Shown one piece after another: positions 37,801 to 51,425 of a stretch of 64,000 nt of DNA; the stretch's first letter is position 1; every line of letters begins with the position of its first letter. The stretch is from positions 1 to 64,000 of the forward strand of contig JAVLUZ010000352.1 of NCBI GenBank assembly GCA_036768485.1, in the 5' to 3' direction. The notes under the pieces were generated by a model. It did no database searches, was not told the DNA's origin, and saw only the letters and a program-made list of their open reading frames with translations. The translations under genes were made by a program, and so were the position numbers. Source of the DNA: Mermis nigrescens (lineage: Eukaryota; Nematoda; Enoplea; Mermithida; Mermithidae).

Positions 37801-38368
37801 GAATAGCCGATTACCAACAAATGTAGAAAATGTGATTTTTAAAGCGTTTTAGCTATGTTTCTGCTTGAAATTATCAAATTTTCTGCTCTTCGCGCCATTG
37901 ACACATTTTTTATTAAACGTTGTAAAATTTACTCAGTTTTCGATTTTTTTTCGGAATTTTTCATGTTTTATGATTACATTTTTCATTTACATTTTGTTAT
38001 TTATTTTTTTATTTTATTTTATATTCTTTTTATATTCTATATTCTAAAATTTTCTAACATTCTAAAGTTTCCATTATTTCCAGCTGTACAAGTTCGTACG
38101 AGTATTATCTATTATTTTAGATATTTCGTCTAAACTTTTCATATATATCTTCCATATCTTAAGAAATACGCTATTTATTACAACGAAAACGCGGAAGAAG
38201 CGTTTGATAAGTGGTCCAAATTGATAGTCGACTCGAATCAATTGGAAGCGTCGATTGAAAATTTGAAATAACGCCGAAAAATACGCTTTTTGCATAAGCA
38301 GCGTCGACTCGCACAGCCATTCGCCCATTTCCAGCTGTGTATACGCGAAGAAAAGGGGCGACAAATGA
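31747..38368 (+). CDS. Two fibronectin type III modules, possible C-terminus of the K2P gene
   Basis: Exons 31747-31879, 34122-34325, 37590-37690 and 38164-38368 encode two FN3 modules, each split in mid-domain. Module 1: KPDIPKNL and IKIVWEPY (first half), then EYNITGLTSFSIYEITLTAT (second half). Module 2: APHSLKAELLDD and VKLTWKPP, then KYAIYYNENAEEAFDKWSKL and a final strand. The entry is phase 1, as is the exit of K2P exon 5. No signal peptide, membrane segment or independent start was found, and the stop follows module 2. FN3 modules are usually binding scaffolds, mostly extracellular; behind a K2P TM4 they would be cytosolic. Problems: phases 2 and 1 do not match between exons 1 and 2, and exon 4 needs a one-base frame change. 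FN3 identity is secure; fusion and integrity are not. Confidence 0.75.
31880..34121. other. Gap between FN3 exons
   Basis: Reverse family B (about 33040-33240) and family E (about 33690-34085). A motif near 32540 (CAGTGGTGATTTTAGGCAGG) looks like a transposon end. No bridging exon with phase 2 in and phase 1 out was found. Confidence 0.55.
34122..34325 (+). CDS. FN3 module 1, second half
   Basis: Acceptor GGCTTTCCAG, donor GTAAAC (phase 1 out). EYNITGL, YEITLTATNELGTSDPAR and IVQST match strands E to G and the domain-end linker. Entry in this frame needs phase 1, but the previous exon leaves phase 2. Joining in phase 2 gives NGILANWS, which would place the usual C' tryptophan, and then a stop. 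Either an exon is missing between them or there is a one-base indel. Confidence 0.72.
34480..34720. repeat. Degenerate TATAGC repeat patch
   Basis: Recurring GCTATATAGCT, GCTAAATTGC and TTTATAGCTGTTTT blocks every 40-70 bases. Confidence 0.5.
35804..36527. mobile_element. Mariner-like non-autonomous element with TIRs
   Basis: Left end ACAGGGTGGTCAAAAAATAC; right end GTTTTTTGGACCACCCTGT, inverted over about 28 bases. TA-rich flanks (TAT, TTA) fit Tc1/mariner TA targeting. About 724 bp, no transposase frame. A family A copy (36081-36262) lies inside. Confidence 0.75.
36081..36262 (+). repeat. Family A repeat nested in the mariner-like element
   Basis: Runs from CACACGTGGGCGTAGGGGG to GAAACGTTGAAAAATGGTGT and is cut off there. 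Its position inside the TIR pair gives a relative insertion order. Confidence 0.75.
37590..37690 (+). CDS. FN3 module 2, first half
   Basis: Phase 1 in, matching the previous exon; donor GTAATT in phase 0. Encodes EPETAPHSLKAELLDD, then KTVKLTWKPPFKGSLNLM. Confidence 0.8.
38164..38368 (+). CDS. FN3 module 2, second half, with a frame break
   Basis: Phase 0 after CTTAAG. Reads KYAIYYNENAEEAFDKWSKL and on to ENLK, then TAA at 38269-38271. One base later the +1 frame continues as NNAEKYAFCISSVDSHSHSP to a TGA at 38366-38368, exactly the missing F and G strands. The break sits at an AAA run, so a sequencing or assembly indel, or a real mutation, is likely. Confidence 0.72.
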
Positions 38369-38929
38369 AAAATTCTCACTTTTTTTAAAATTTGATTGTG
38401 ACTAGCTTCAGATCATCGTACTATCGTGCGTGCGTAGAGCCTAAATTCCGTGAGTAGTCAAAAAATTTTTTTAAATGTATAAATATTGCCTTAAACTCGA
38501 TGTTGGATCCAAAAAGACCCTTTTTCGACGGTTCTCGATAGGCTCTATCCATTAAAATCTGAACATCGCGAAAAAGTTAAAAAATAAATTTTGGATCTTA
38601 TCGATTTGGAGAGATCAGTCCATAATACATGGGCAACAAAAAATTCAGGATTCTGGTTCACATGGGGCCAAATTTTCAAATATAGCATCAAGAATTCAAT
38701 TCAAGGGGTTTATCGGATGGAGGAGGGAATTTTCAGATTCTGGAGTGTCCAGACCATACATGTGCAGCAAGAAAATTGGGAGGAGGAAGTGAAATCACCA
38801 AAAATTGCCAAAAATCTCAAAAAATAATACTAAAAATAGAATTTCGGGGTTCACAGTAATCTGAGGGGTTTCAAACTTATATGGGTGTGAACCCTCCAGA
38901 CCCCCACGCCCATTTGTGGTCTAGAGCAT

Positions 38930-39310
38930 AGATGCACAACATGGCTGATCTGGGTTGGGCCTCATTTTCCCCAAAAAAGTTTTTCATTTTCCATTCTGGG
39001 GTCTAAACTCACAAAACCCCCATGTGCATGTCTGGTCCAGAGACCCCTTAAATCCCCGATGCACATGTGTGATTCAGACCACAGTTAAATAGCATGGCCA
39101 GCTCTATGGGTGCTTTTTTAAAGCAAAATAGCCCTAAAACTGGTATAAATGCAAAAAATAGCGTAAAGACTATGCTAATCAATAGTTTTTGGTTCATTTT
39201 TAGCACATTTGCGGGAAGTTTTTGATTTTCAAACGTTTTTCGCTTCAATTTGCCTTATTTTTCTCAGGAAAATTATCTATGTATTTCACCACGCTGGGGA
39301 TCTAGACTAC
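38930..39310 (-). repeat. Family B dispersed repeat
   Basis: Reverse copy starting near AGATGCACAACATGGCTGATC, interrupted by a G/C-rich stretch at 38990-39080. Confidence 0.6.
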
Positions 39311-39939
39311 ACATTTTTGTAAATTATATGGGGTGTTCTATTATCTTTAGAATGGACTAGAGTGGCCCGAAAAATGCTCTCGATTGCCAAATTTTTTTGG
39401 TTTTTAAAAAAAAAAATACGCTGTTTTATATGTTATAGCGATTTTCGGACTCAAAAGTCTTAAATTTATTGTGCTTTGTGTCTTAATTCATATTTTGACC
39501 ATATTTAGCTTAAGTGATTAGATTTTTTAAACTTTTTTCGGATCTTCTGTGTTTTTGTGTTTTAGAACTGTACGAGCGTAATCAGTTAAAAATAGTGTTT
39601 TAATGCGCTTTTAAGCTTTTCAAACAAAACTTTAAAAAAATTTTAGGCTGGCCCCCAAATTTTTTTCCTGTACATTGATAATCAAGTCAGCCCCCTTCCA
39701 TCCAAGCCTTTTTTATGTGTATATCAGGTGCAGAACTTACATATGTCCACCAGCAATGTGTAGGTGAACTACATACTTAAAGAAAAGTGCTAACTGAGTA
39801 ATTCTAGAGTACTTGTGATTTTGATTAGAATAATTCGTTTGACTGTCTTTTTGTGTACGACTGTATTAAATGAAATTTGTGAAAAGTAAAGTTAGCAAAT
39901 TTGGTTTAATTTACTTACTAGAATAAATAAAATGGGTCT

Positions 39940-41106
39940 ACGGGTAAAAGTCCCTGGACAAAACATACCCAGCAAAACGTCTCCGCGACAAAACGTAACA
40001 AACGTTCCCAACAAAACGTCCATAGCAAAACGTTCTCAACAAAACGTCCCCAGCAAAACGTACCCAGCACAATATCAATAATGAAAAACGTTTAAGCAAA
40101 ACGTCACTGTGAAAAAAAGTTCTATGTGTATAATGGCAGTCAGATGTGCACTCAAGTGAAGTAATCTTCAAAGTTGTTGAAATATCGTGAATCACGAGTA
40201 TTCTGTAATGTTAAGAGAAATAGACAAAACGTCACGTTTAAAGTAAACAATTAAATATGCATCAAAATTTTGAAACACATTGGATATAAATTGAAAATAC
40301 AAGGAGAAACAAATAAAATATGAATTAGACAAATAAATAGTAATAAAATAAGTAATTAAGTACTGAAACTCGTAGTAAATCCAATTGAGAAGGAAGCATG
40401 AAGCAATCAAAACAAGGTTCGCCGAATTTGAGAAATTTACGCTTATCTTATTATTTAATGCTACAATAAAAACTGCACCGCAACTCTACCTGTTATGCAT
40501 ACATGTAACGGCTCGAAATTATTGAGAGGGTGCTTCCGGCCAATTTTAGGACCTAGGGAGGTTGGTAAATGACCTCTAATTTTTGGCAAAAAACGGTCAA
40601 AAAACACCATAAAATCGGTCAAAAATCACAGTTTTTCCACAAATAGGGGTGTCAAAAATTTTCTTACTCTGCGGGGGTTGGGAGAATCCCTCATTCCTCT
40701 GTTACATGTCTGCTTTTACGGGAATCGAGGCAGTGATTGCATCAAAACGATGCAAATGAACAACGAAAAATTAATAAATTTTATTTTGCGTTGATTAGGC
40801 TGGATAAACATGCGATGCGATACAAATGCACTCCATTAGAGTATAGAGAGCAAAAACGAGCCAAAATCGGTTTTCGGTGTTGCTATAAAAGAAGAAAATC
40901 AAGCAAGCAAAGATAGGAAAACAAAAATTGATGAGTATTTAGTCATGTACAAATAAGCTCTAGTTATCTTGATTATTCAACAAAAAATAATACGCGGGGA
41001 CGTTTTGTCGTGGAAGACATTTGTTGGAGACGCTTTGTCTTAGGGACGTTTTTCTGGGAACGTTTTGTCGTAGGGACGTTTTGCTGGGGACGTTTTGTCG
41101 TGAAAC
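39940..41106. mobile_element. Foldback-like element 1 (ACAAAACGTCCC arms)
   Basis: The left arm (about 39940-40075) is a tandem array of a roughly 20-base unit CAGCAAAACGTCCCCA and variants. The right arm (about 40995-41106) is the reverse complement (GGGACGTTTTGTCGTA units). The arms enclose about 0.9 kb that includes a family G copy at 40495-40715. Inverted arms built of short direct repeats are the hallmark of foldback transposons. No protein inside. Confidence 0.75.
40495..40715 (+). repeat. Family G dispersed repeat, copy 2
   Basis: Second copy of the sequence at 6955-7175, same orientation, ending CTCTGTTACATGTCTGC. Confidence 0.6.
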
Positions 41107-41756
41107 CTTTGAAAATAATGCGTTCCCTTATTCAATTCATGGCGTCCTTTGAAACTTGGAAAAAAAGTGATAAATGAATTTCTACTCTGAAAAAAACGGA
41201 AACGAATAAATATTAGAAAATTTATCTACTTTTCGCTATATTTACATTAAAAATTCGAAAAAAGTGCAATCAATCGACGATCTGATGATTTACTTTTGAA
41301 GTTTCGAGTAGTGTTGTTTCGAATTAATTAGAAAAAACGACAATTATGGAAACATTGAGGTCGAAAAAAGACTAAAATACGAGAATAAAAGTGGTCAAAA
41401 AGTTGATAGGTTCAAAAGTTAGACATTCCTCATCATATGCGAGAAGGGGGTGCACTCAGATACATCCGGAATGGGACGATTTGGCGACGCTGTTTTGGCG
41501 CCGACCGTACCAGCGACGGCCGTTTTGGCGACAGAAGCAAATTGTAATCTTTTTCATTTATCCGAGAGCTTTTCCAGTAAATTTTGTTAAAGGCCGCAGT
41601 ATGCCTTTCTAGGTGATTTACTGTAACTCGACAGAAAACTTGAGAGGGGAGACCGGCCGCCATTCTTTCATTTTCAATGCACTAAACTGTCCATATAGAC
41701 TTAATTCAAGCATCTAAACAGTGCTGTGATATACTACAGTAAGTCTGAATAAAAAT

Positions 41757-41829
41757 CTTGCAGCGGGAATCGAACTCGTGTTGTTTCGACGACTATCATA
41801 CGTTCTACCACTACGCTAAGCGGAAGAAT
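41757..41829 (-). tRNA. tRNA-like sequence, probably a SINE or tRNA pseudogene
   Basis: Minus strand shows an A-box-like TAGCGTAGTGGTAGAAC and a B-box GAGTTCGATTCCCGC at tRNA spacing. The ends TCTTCCG and TGCAAGA can pair in part. The T-arm stem has mismatches and the D-arm spacing is off, so a working tRNA is unlikely. Confidence 0.4.
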
Positions 41830-42239
41830 CCATAGATGTTCAAAATGCTATTCTATTGTGTCTAGCGGTCGATTCGTGACAAGCTGAATGCGCGAATTCC
41901 ATCCCTATGTTGCACGATCTGCTGGAAGACGAGAATAAATTATGCCGGAAGAACATTTCATTGAAAAACCCCTCCTTCCTTTTTTGGTGCTACAGTGATC
42001 TATAAATGACCTACAGTAAGTAGGGAAAATAGAGTTACTGCAGCCTCGGAAAAGATTTAGCTGAAAAAGCTCTCGGGCAAATGAAACAGACTATAGGTAT
42101 TTATATACCTGATGGTTGCAGTGGCGTCCACTACATAGTAAGGGGCCAGACGAGGCGGGGCATGAGAATTCCTGAAGTGAGACAGGGTGACCCTCTGAAT
42201 TCGGTAGGGGGCGACAGCTGAAATAATAATATCTTATAA

Positions 42240-42700
42240 ACAAGTGGCTCAACCTAGGCTTTTTTTGATTGATAAAGATTGATTAATGGGGTTTAGAGTA
42301 ATGTATAATTAATTGACTCAGACTAATCAATGAATTGGGACTTGACTAATTAATTACTTGATTAAGAGGTAGATTAAAAGTTAATTAATTAATTAATTTT
42401 GATTATATAATCATTAGTAATTTATTAAAAGTTAATTAACTAAGACTTTACTTACTTAATTTGTTTATTACGGTGTTAATTAAGCAACGATTCATTTAAT
42501 TCTGTTTGATTAATTAGGATCCAGAATAAGCAAGGATTTTCGAATATTGATAATTGAAATACAAAAAGAATTAATTTAAAATAATATTCAAATATAAATT
42601 GATTCCAAATTAATTGAAACAAATTAAAAATTATGTAATCTAAAAAATTAATCGATCAAACCTCATAAAAACTTTGTAATTCTTGAAATTAGATTATTGT
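42240..42700. repeat. TTAATTAA-rich low-complexity stretch
   Basis: Dense TTAATTAA and ATTAATTA words, imperfectly periodic, between the arms of foldback-like element 2. Confidence 0.6.
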
Positions 42701-43664
42701 TTGATCAACTAGAAGCCGATTCATTAAGATTAAAATAAAAAATTAGAAAATTAGAAAGTAGTCAAAACTGAATCATGTGATACAAAGCTTATGCATTATA
42801 ATTAGCTATAGTAAGCCTGGCGCATAACTTAGCATACTTGGCATATACCAAAAGTTCTAGCGAAATTTGCGCCTAATTGGACGATTGGTTCGTGAGATAT
42901 TTACGTATCATACTATTGCTGCAGTAATCCGACAGCATTCTTGCAAAAAATGATCATACGCTTTGCATACATCTGTCCTACATTCAAAATTTCAGCTCAA
43001 TGGAGCCACTGGTTCATAAGGTATTTTGATTTTAGTTCAAATCAGGGTAACCCCCCAATTCAAGAATACCCTGTCTCACCCTAAGCACTATTATGACTAA
43101 CCTCACCCTAATCCCATTGCTGTGTATTTACGCTAATGCATATCGTATATACACCCTTATCTCTTGAATGGAACAGACTAAAATTATGCTTCCGTCGCCA
43201 AAAGGCGTCGCCAACACGGCGCCGCCAAACTGCCCTTAGACCGAGATACATCGGCTAAAATTTTAAAAAAATCTTGGATAGATGAACAGTAAAAACTCTA
43301 TTTTCAGACTTTTTTATCAATCGGCTGCGAAAAGTGTCGTTTTTGAGGGCGTTTTAAGAGAGACAGCTGCTAGTCAGTATAAGATAGGTAATGGTCAAGG
43401 ATATACATACACTATAAGATAGGACGTAGATAAGCATAGTAAACGCATAAGCATAGGACAAGAGAGGGTTCTTGTGAAGGGGGTTCTTTACACAACAAAA
43501 GATGGGCTCTTAATAAATATAAGATAAAGTGGGTCAGAAGAAGAACTATTTTACAACCTACTTTTTTTAACAATCAAGAGGGGCCAGGGAAACGGCCCTT
43601 TGCACTACAACACAGTAAAAGATAAGCCTATAATAAAAATAGGATAAGAATGGGGATGAGGAGG

Positions 43665-44015
43665 AGAGATGCACTACTTTACACTACAATACACTACTTT
43701 ACACCACAACACACACAGAGCATTAGCTGAGAGTGGGAGGCTTTAAAAAAGGAGAGGGTCAGAGATCACTTTACACTACTTTACACTATTTCATACTTTA
43801 CACTATTTTACACTTTACACAACTTTGCACTAGTTAATACTCTCACACTATTTTACAGTATTTTTATTTTACACTACTTTACACAATGTAAAACTTTACA
43901 CCATTTTACACTTTACTCTACTTTATATTTTACACTGTTTTACACTACTGTACACAACCTCACACTTTACACCACTTTAGACTACTCTACTTTTTACATC
44001 ACTTTGAACCACTCT
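43665..44015 (+). repeat. TTTACAC array, left arm
   Basis: Irregular tandem units of about 10 bases (ACTACTTTAC, TATTTTACAC). The mirror array GTGTAAAGTAGTGTAAAG is at about 46085-46300. Confidence 0.85.
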
Positions 44016-45217
44016 TTACCTTACAACGCATTAAAATTTACATTACAACCTCACCTGTTTCCCCATAATTATACCACAGATGCACAGCTTGAGAGGCTAA
44101 GGTAACCCTCAATTATACGTCTTACAGACATCGTGTTCTCAGAACTTTTATCTAAATATACATTTAGAAAATTTCATTTCTTGTTTAAATAACAAAACAT
44201 GTATTGCACTCTGATAAAAGCAGTCAAGATTGTATCTAGTTTTAGCTAATTTTGCTGATGACCGAATAAACGTTCATCCATCTTCTTAGACGTATCCTAT
44301 CCGCTATAGCCGATGTGAATATACGTATCATAAAAAAGCAGCTTATATGAGCAATATTCCAAATTTTGAAAAAAATTTCCTAAAATTTACAAAAACAAAT
44401 TTCTACTACTGCGAGAAATTTTTGAGAATTTACAAAAAAATCTTTCCAATTCAACAAAAAAATTAAACGTCTGTAACAAATTTTTCATACTACACAAAAA
44501 TTTTCCAGAAACAATACAAAAATTTATTCTGTTAGATTCAAAATGTTGTTAGCATGTTGAGAAAGTATGTCCCTTGGAAGCCTTGTGAAAAGAAATAATT
44601 GAATTGGCCTTCCCAACATTATTGAAAAATTCAAATGCATGCATGAGCTTATCCCACTATTGTATACAACTCATCCAGTGTACTATGACAAAATTTAAGG
44701 CTGAAACATAATAATTTCAAACTTATATTCAGAGCAATGTCCTACTTTAACTTTGAGATAGAAATCATGAGAACTTGATTTAATTCAATTTTAGTAAAAA
44801 AACCACCTATGATTAAAGAAGCTCCCTGGTCTCAGAATCTTATCTAAATACATTGAAATATGCACTGTTTACTTAATTTACAGGATATGTACCAAATGGT
44901 GCAGGAGTCAGTCTAAGTTTTCTCCCAACTTCATGCTAATTCTACCATATTTTCTTAGTCTTAATTTCTTGGCGTGACTACTCACTTTATTTTTAACAAA
45001 CAGCAATCATTTTACGCAGGCTATAGGTGCATGCTCCATTTTTAGACACTATGTGCCTTAGGCAGAGAAATACTGAAATAATGGAAAACTGTCCTGATTG
45101 ACGCGTTTTGTTTAATGTCATACTCATTTTTGACTTAATTTGCTTCATTTTGCATTGAAATTGGTTCTTTGTTTCATTCACAATTATGAAAAACAATATG
45201 CAAAGACTGTAGACCAT

Positions 45218-45455
45218 ACCTGGGCGTGGGGGTTTGGGGGTAACCACCCACCCAGAAACCAAAATACCCCAGATTTTAATTTTTGGAAATTTTTTTTTGT
45301 TTTTTCCGGCAATTTTTCATGCCAATAGATAGTGCTCGATGAGAAACATTAAAAAATGGTGTTGTTTCGCCATACCACCATTTTTAAGTCCATTTTTTGA
45401 TCTTCGAAAAATATTGCAACGCCACCTCAGAATTTCAGTGCCGCACACCTAAGCT
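45218..45455 (+). repeat. Family A dispersed repeat
   Basis: Good copy from GGGCGTGGGGGTTTGGGGGT to CAGTGCCGCACACC, inside foldback-like element 3. Confidence 0.75.
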
Positions 45456-47194
45456 ATAAGCTATGCTAATATGTCCTGACTAACTCTGACTGCCTATTTA
45501 AGCCATCAAAAGCCCGGAAAAAATAAGGAGATTCTGGTACCTGACTACAAAATTGAAGTATACTCGAACAATAATATGTTTTATGAAAAGCCTAAGGTTG
45601 ATAAAATGATTAATTTGCATGTATATAATACTCAGCATGACCTAAGTACCAAATAGATGTACATTTGCCTTTTTAACTATAATGACTTCCATCAAGCTTA
45701 TATGCACAGCGGCTATAGTGAACCTTGGCGTTCTGAACTCTATTACCATTACTTGTATATAAATGCTAAAATTAATATGGTGGATATAGTGCCCTTTGGT
45801 AGCCGTTTTGATCCATCATCATGTTTTTCAATTCAATAAGTACGGTGGATATAGTTACCCTCGGTGGTTAAACTGAACCCCATCATTCTAATATGCAAGT
45901 ATGCGTTAAAATTGATATGGTGGCTGAAGTACTTTCCCCCGTGACTGTAGTGACCATCGGTAGCTGTTGTAAACCATGATCATGCTTATTCAATAAAATT
46001 CGTAGGATGGCTGTAGTGACCCTCTGGTAGCTGAAGTGACCCAAATTTCCTCATCCTGTGCTTATGCGTGTACTACGCTTAAAAAGCAGTAAAAAATGTA
46101 AAGTGCAGTGTAAAGTGTAAAGTTGTATAAAGTGTAAAATAGTGTGAAGTGTAAAGTAGTGTAAAGTTAACATTGTGTAAAGTAGTGTAATGCAGTGTAA
46201 CGTTGTATTTGATCCCCCACCTCTTTAGGCCTCCATCTCGGTCAGCCTATGCTGTGTGTGTTGTGGTGTAAAATAGTGTTACGTAGTGTAAAGTGGTTTA
46301 ACTCTTCTCTTCATCCCCTTTCTCATCAAATTTTTATCATAGGCTTATCTCATACTGTGTTGTATTGCAAGGAGCCCATTTCCCTGGCCCCTCTTGTCCT
46401 AGGGCCTTTTTGTTAGAAGTTTCAGTGTAAAGGACCCCCTCTCCCAGGGACGCCTCTTGTCCTGAGGCTTTTTTGTGCTGATATTATTATAGATTATTAT
46501 ATATTCTTAAGTGCCCATCTTTTACTTTGTAAAGAACCCCCTCTCCCGGAACCCCCTCTTGTCCTATGTTTATGCGTGTCCTACGCTTAGCTACGTCATG
46601 CATATCCTTAACCATTACCTATCTTATACTGTGTAGCAGCTGTCTCTCTTAAAACACCTTCTTTGCTAAAATGCCCTGGGTGTAAATCTAAAGTCTGTGC
46701 CTATCGTATAACGTGTGTGCTCATCTTATAATGTGTGCGATGTGATTGCGTTGCAACCTGAAAAGAGCTCAGGGTGCTGATATTACGTCATTGTTCATGT
46801 TATAACGTGTCCGATGTTTTAGTACAGCGGGCTAGGGGCCACAGTATACTATTCGCCTTTACGGCAAAATTATGAAAAGCACTTCACGCCGAACATTTGA
46901 AGGTTTTCTAACAAACAGGTACAATTTTCACACTTGTGCACTATCTCACCTTAGAAAAGTTTTTTTCGGTCACAGGGGGCCCGGCCACTACCTCCTAAAT
47001 ACGGCTCTTTGCGAGCAACTGTAAATTTCTTCGACAAAATTTTGACATCTTACGTATTTCTATTCTGAAAAATCTTTTAAAAAAAGTTGATTTCAAAAAA
47101 TTCGGGAAGTATTTACCTACGTAGATAGCATATACTCGTTCATCGACTCTGTAATTTTCTTTCTCTAATGCAAACTTTTTTAGAAGCTGTATAT

Positions 47195-47200
47195 TTTATT
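47195..47200 (-). promoter_or_regulatory. Candidate polyadenylation signal of the receptor gene
   Basis: AATAAA on the minus strand about 66 bases after the receptor stop codon, a usual distance. Confidence 0.35.
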
Positions 47201-47265
47201 ACTTTACTTTGAAAAGACTTTAAAAGAAACAATCACAAAAATAATAAAATTTGGAGCGAAAACAT

Positions 47266-50071
<2,806 letters not shown>

Positions 50072-51204
50072 AATTAGCCTAAAACTTGAGTTGCTTTCAT
50101 ACTAGCCAAATATTTATTTCGCTATTCATACAAGTCGTGAAGTATTGTCAGATATTTTTAGTGTGAGGAATTCTCAGGAAGGAACAGTAATCGGGAATTA
50201 AATGATAGCTTGTTTGAAAATATCGCCGTTTTTCGGTCACGTGAGATCTCGTAACCCAAAAATTGGCTCTTACGGTATCTTTACTGCATTAACAAGTAGC
50301 TCGGACACCAAAAGGTTTTGTTGAGCGTGAATTTTCCCCGGTATCGATTGAAGCCTGAAGAATAATTGCCACTTATCCTATTCTGCAAGGATTAAGTCGA
50401 TTTTATTGGTCATTAAGATTATTAAGTTGCGACATTAATCGGTGATCAGTAAGCAAAATTACACATTTTCTACTTTCGTTTGGCTGGAATTCATCTAAAA
50501 ATAGTCGAAAGTACTAATTTTAAATATTTAAATGAGCCTCTAGTCCGATGAACGTTATTTGAAGTGATTTAATTTGAGGCAGCATTAGAAAAACATCAAA
50601 AAGTGCGAATTTCACTGAATTTAGTGAAAACGCTGCGAACTTGAAAGTAAGCTGCTTGACGCGCTTAATCCGACGGCTTAGAATAAGCCTTCGGCAACTT
50701 ATTTTAGCCTGAGAAGGCCTTTAGCCGTGCATAAATTGAACAACTCTTCAAATAATAACACTAATGAATGACATTCTTGGATAGCTAAAGAGGAAGTAAT
50801 TATTGCTGAGAATGTAGGTCAATGTTCTAAAATGCACGTGAAAATGCGCATTTTCTTCATTTATGCATATGTACTGGGTCAATGTGCTTCGCTTTAGTTT
50901 CATTTTTAATTTTACCCATACATCAAATACTTGCATAAAATGACTATCTAATGAACGTATATTGCAGCCTACGCGAGTATAATGAACTCATTTTTCAACT
51001 CCAGGTAGTTTTTCTTAATTAAGCAGACGTTGTCATATATGCTTCCCTATCTTTACATTATTAAGTCTAATTAGCTTATGCATACATAATTTTTTGTTCA
51101 AAGAACACGATACGAAATCAGCGTAAAAATAATAAATAAAAACTGCCATAATGATGTACATGAGTAGGAAAATATTGTTCTGAGACCGGTTAGCTTCTAA
51201 TCAT

Positions 51205-51425
51205 TCATGCACTGAGAGTTCGGGGTCTAGAATCTCGAAAAATTTTTGAGGAAGAATAAGACAAAACTATGGGTAATTTTTCAGCAAGAAATACTTTAAA
51301 TAAGTCGGAAATTGGGGATTAACATAGGTTTTACGCTATTTTAGCATTTTTTCTAGCTTATTAGTTTAAAAAAGCTCTCTGGCTGACTCTTACAGACTGG
51401 TCATGCTGTGCATCTATTGTCCACC
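51205..51425 (+). repeat. Family B dispersed repeat, decayed
   Basis: Forward copy with GGTCATGCTGTGCATCTATT at its end. Confidence 0.6.

Larger units (their letters stand above)
41449..43250. mobile_element. Foldback-like element 2 (TTTTGGCGACG arms)
   Basis: Left arm (about 41449-41540) carries AGATACATCC and then GGCGACGCTGTTTTGGCG and CGGCCGTTTTGGCGACAGAA. Right arm (about 43180-43250) is its reverse complement, ending GAGATACATCGGC. The interior has the tRNA-like sequence, TTAATTAA-rich DNA (42240-42700) and no gene. Confidence 0.6.
43351..46665. mobile_element. Foldback-like element 3 with ~600-bp arms
   Basis: Left arm 43351 to about 44010, right arm about 46085-46665, closely similar in reverse. 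The outer ends read GTTTTAAGAGAGACAGCTGC and its complement; further in come GTATAAGATAGGTAATGGT, GGACAAGAG with GGGTTCTTTACA, and then arrays of CTACTTTACACTA-type units. The 2.1-kb interior holds a family A copy (45218-45455) and roughly 80-base repeats carrying GGTGGATATAGT (about 45700-46060). No open frame of note. Confidence 0.82.
38369..47265. other. Repeat-dense intergenic region
   Basis: Reverse A part (38505-38600), reverse C (about 38635-38905), reverse B (38930-39310), then three foldback-like elements (39940-41106, 41449-43250, 43351-46665) with a tRNA-like sequence at 41757-41829. The stretch 46666-47265 holds nothing recognisable. No gene. Confidence 0.7.

Noticed and set aside
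38074..38379. Minus-strand 101-codon frame
   Set aside because: Antisense to FN3 module 2, whose plus-strand reading matches the domain.
41391..41663. Open frames on both strands
   Set aside because: They coincide with the GGCGACG-rich inverted arm of foldback-like element 2.
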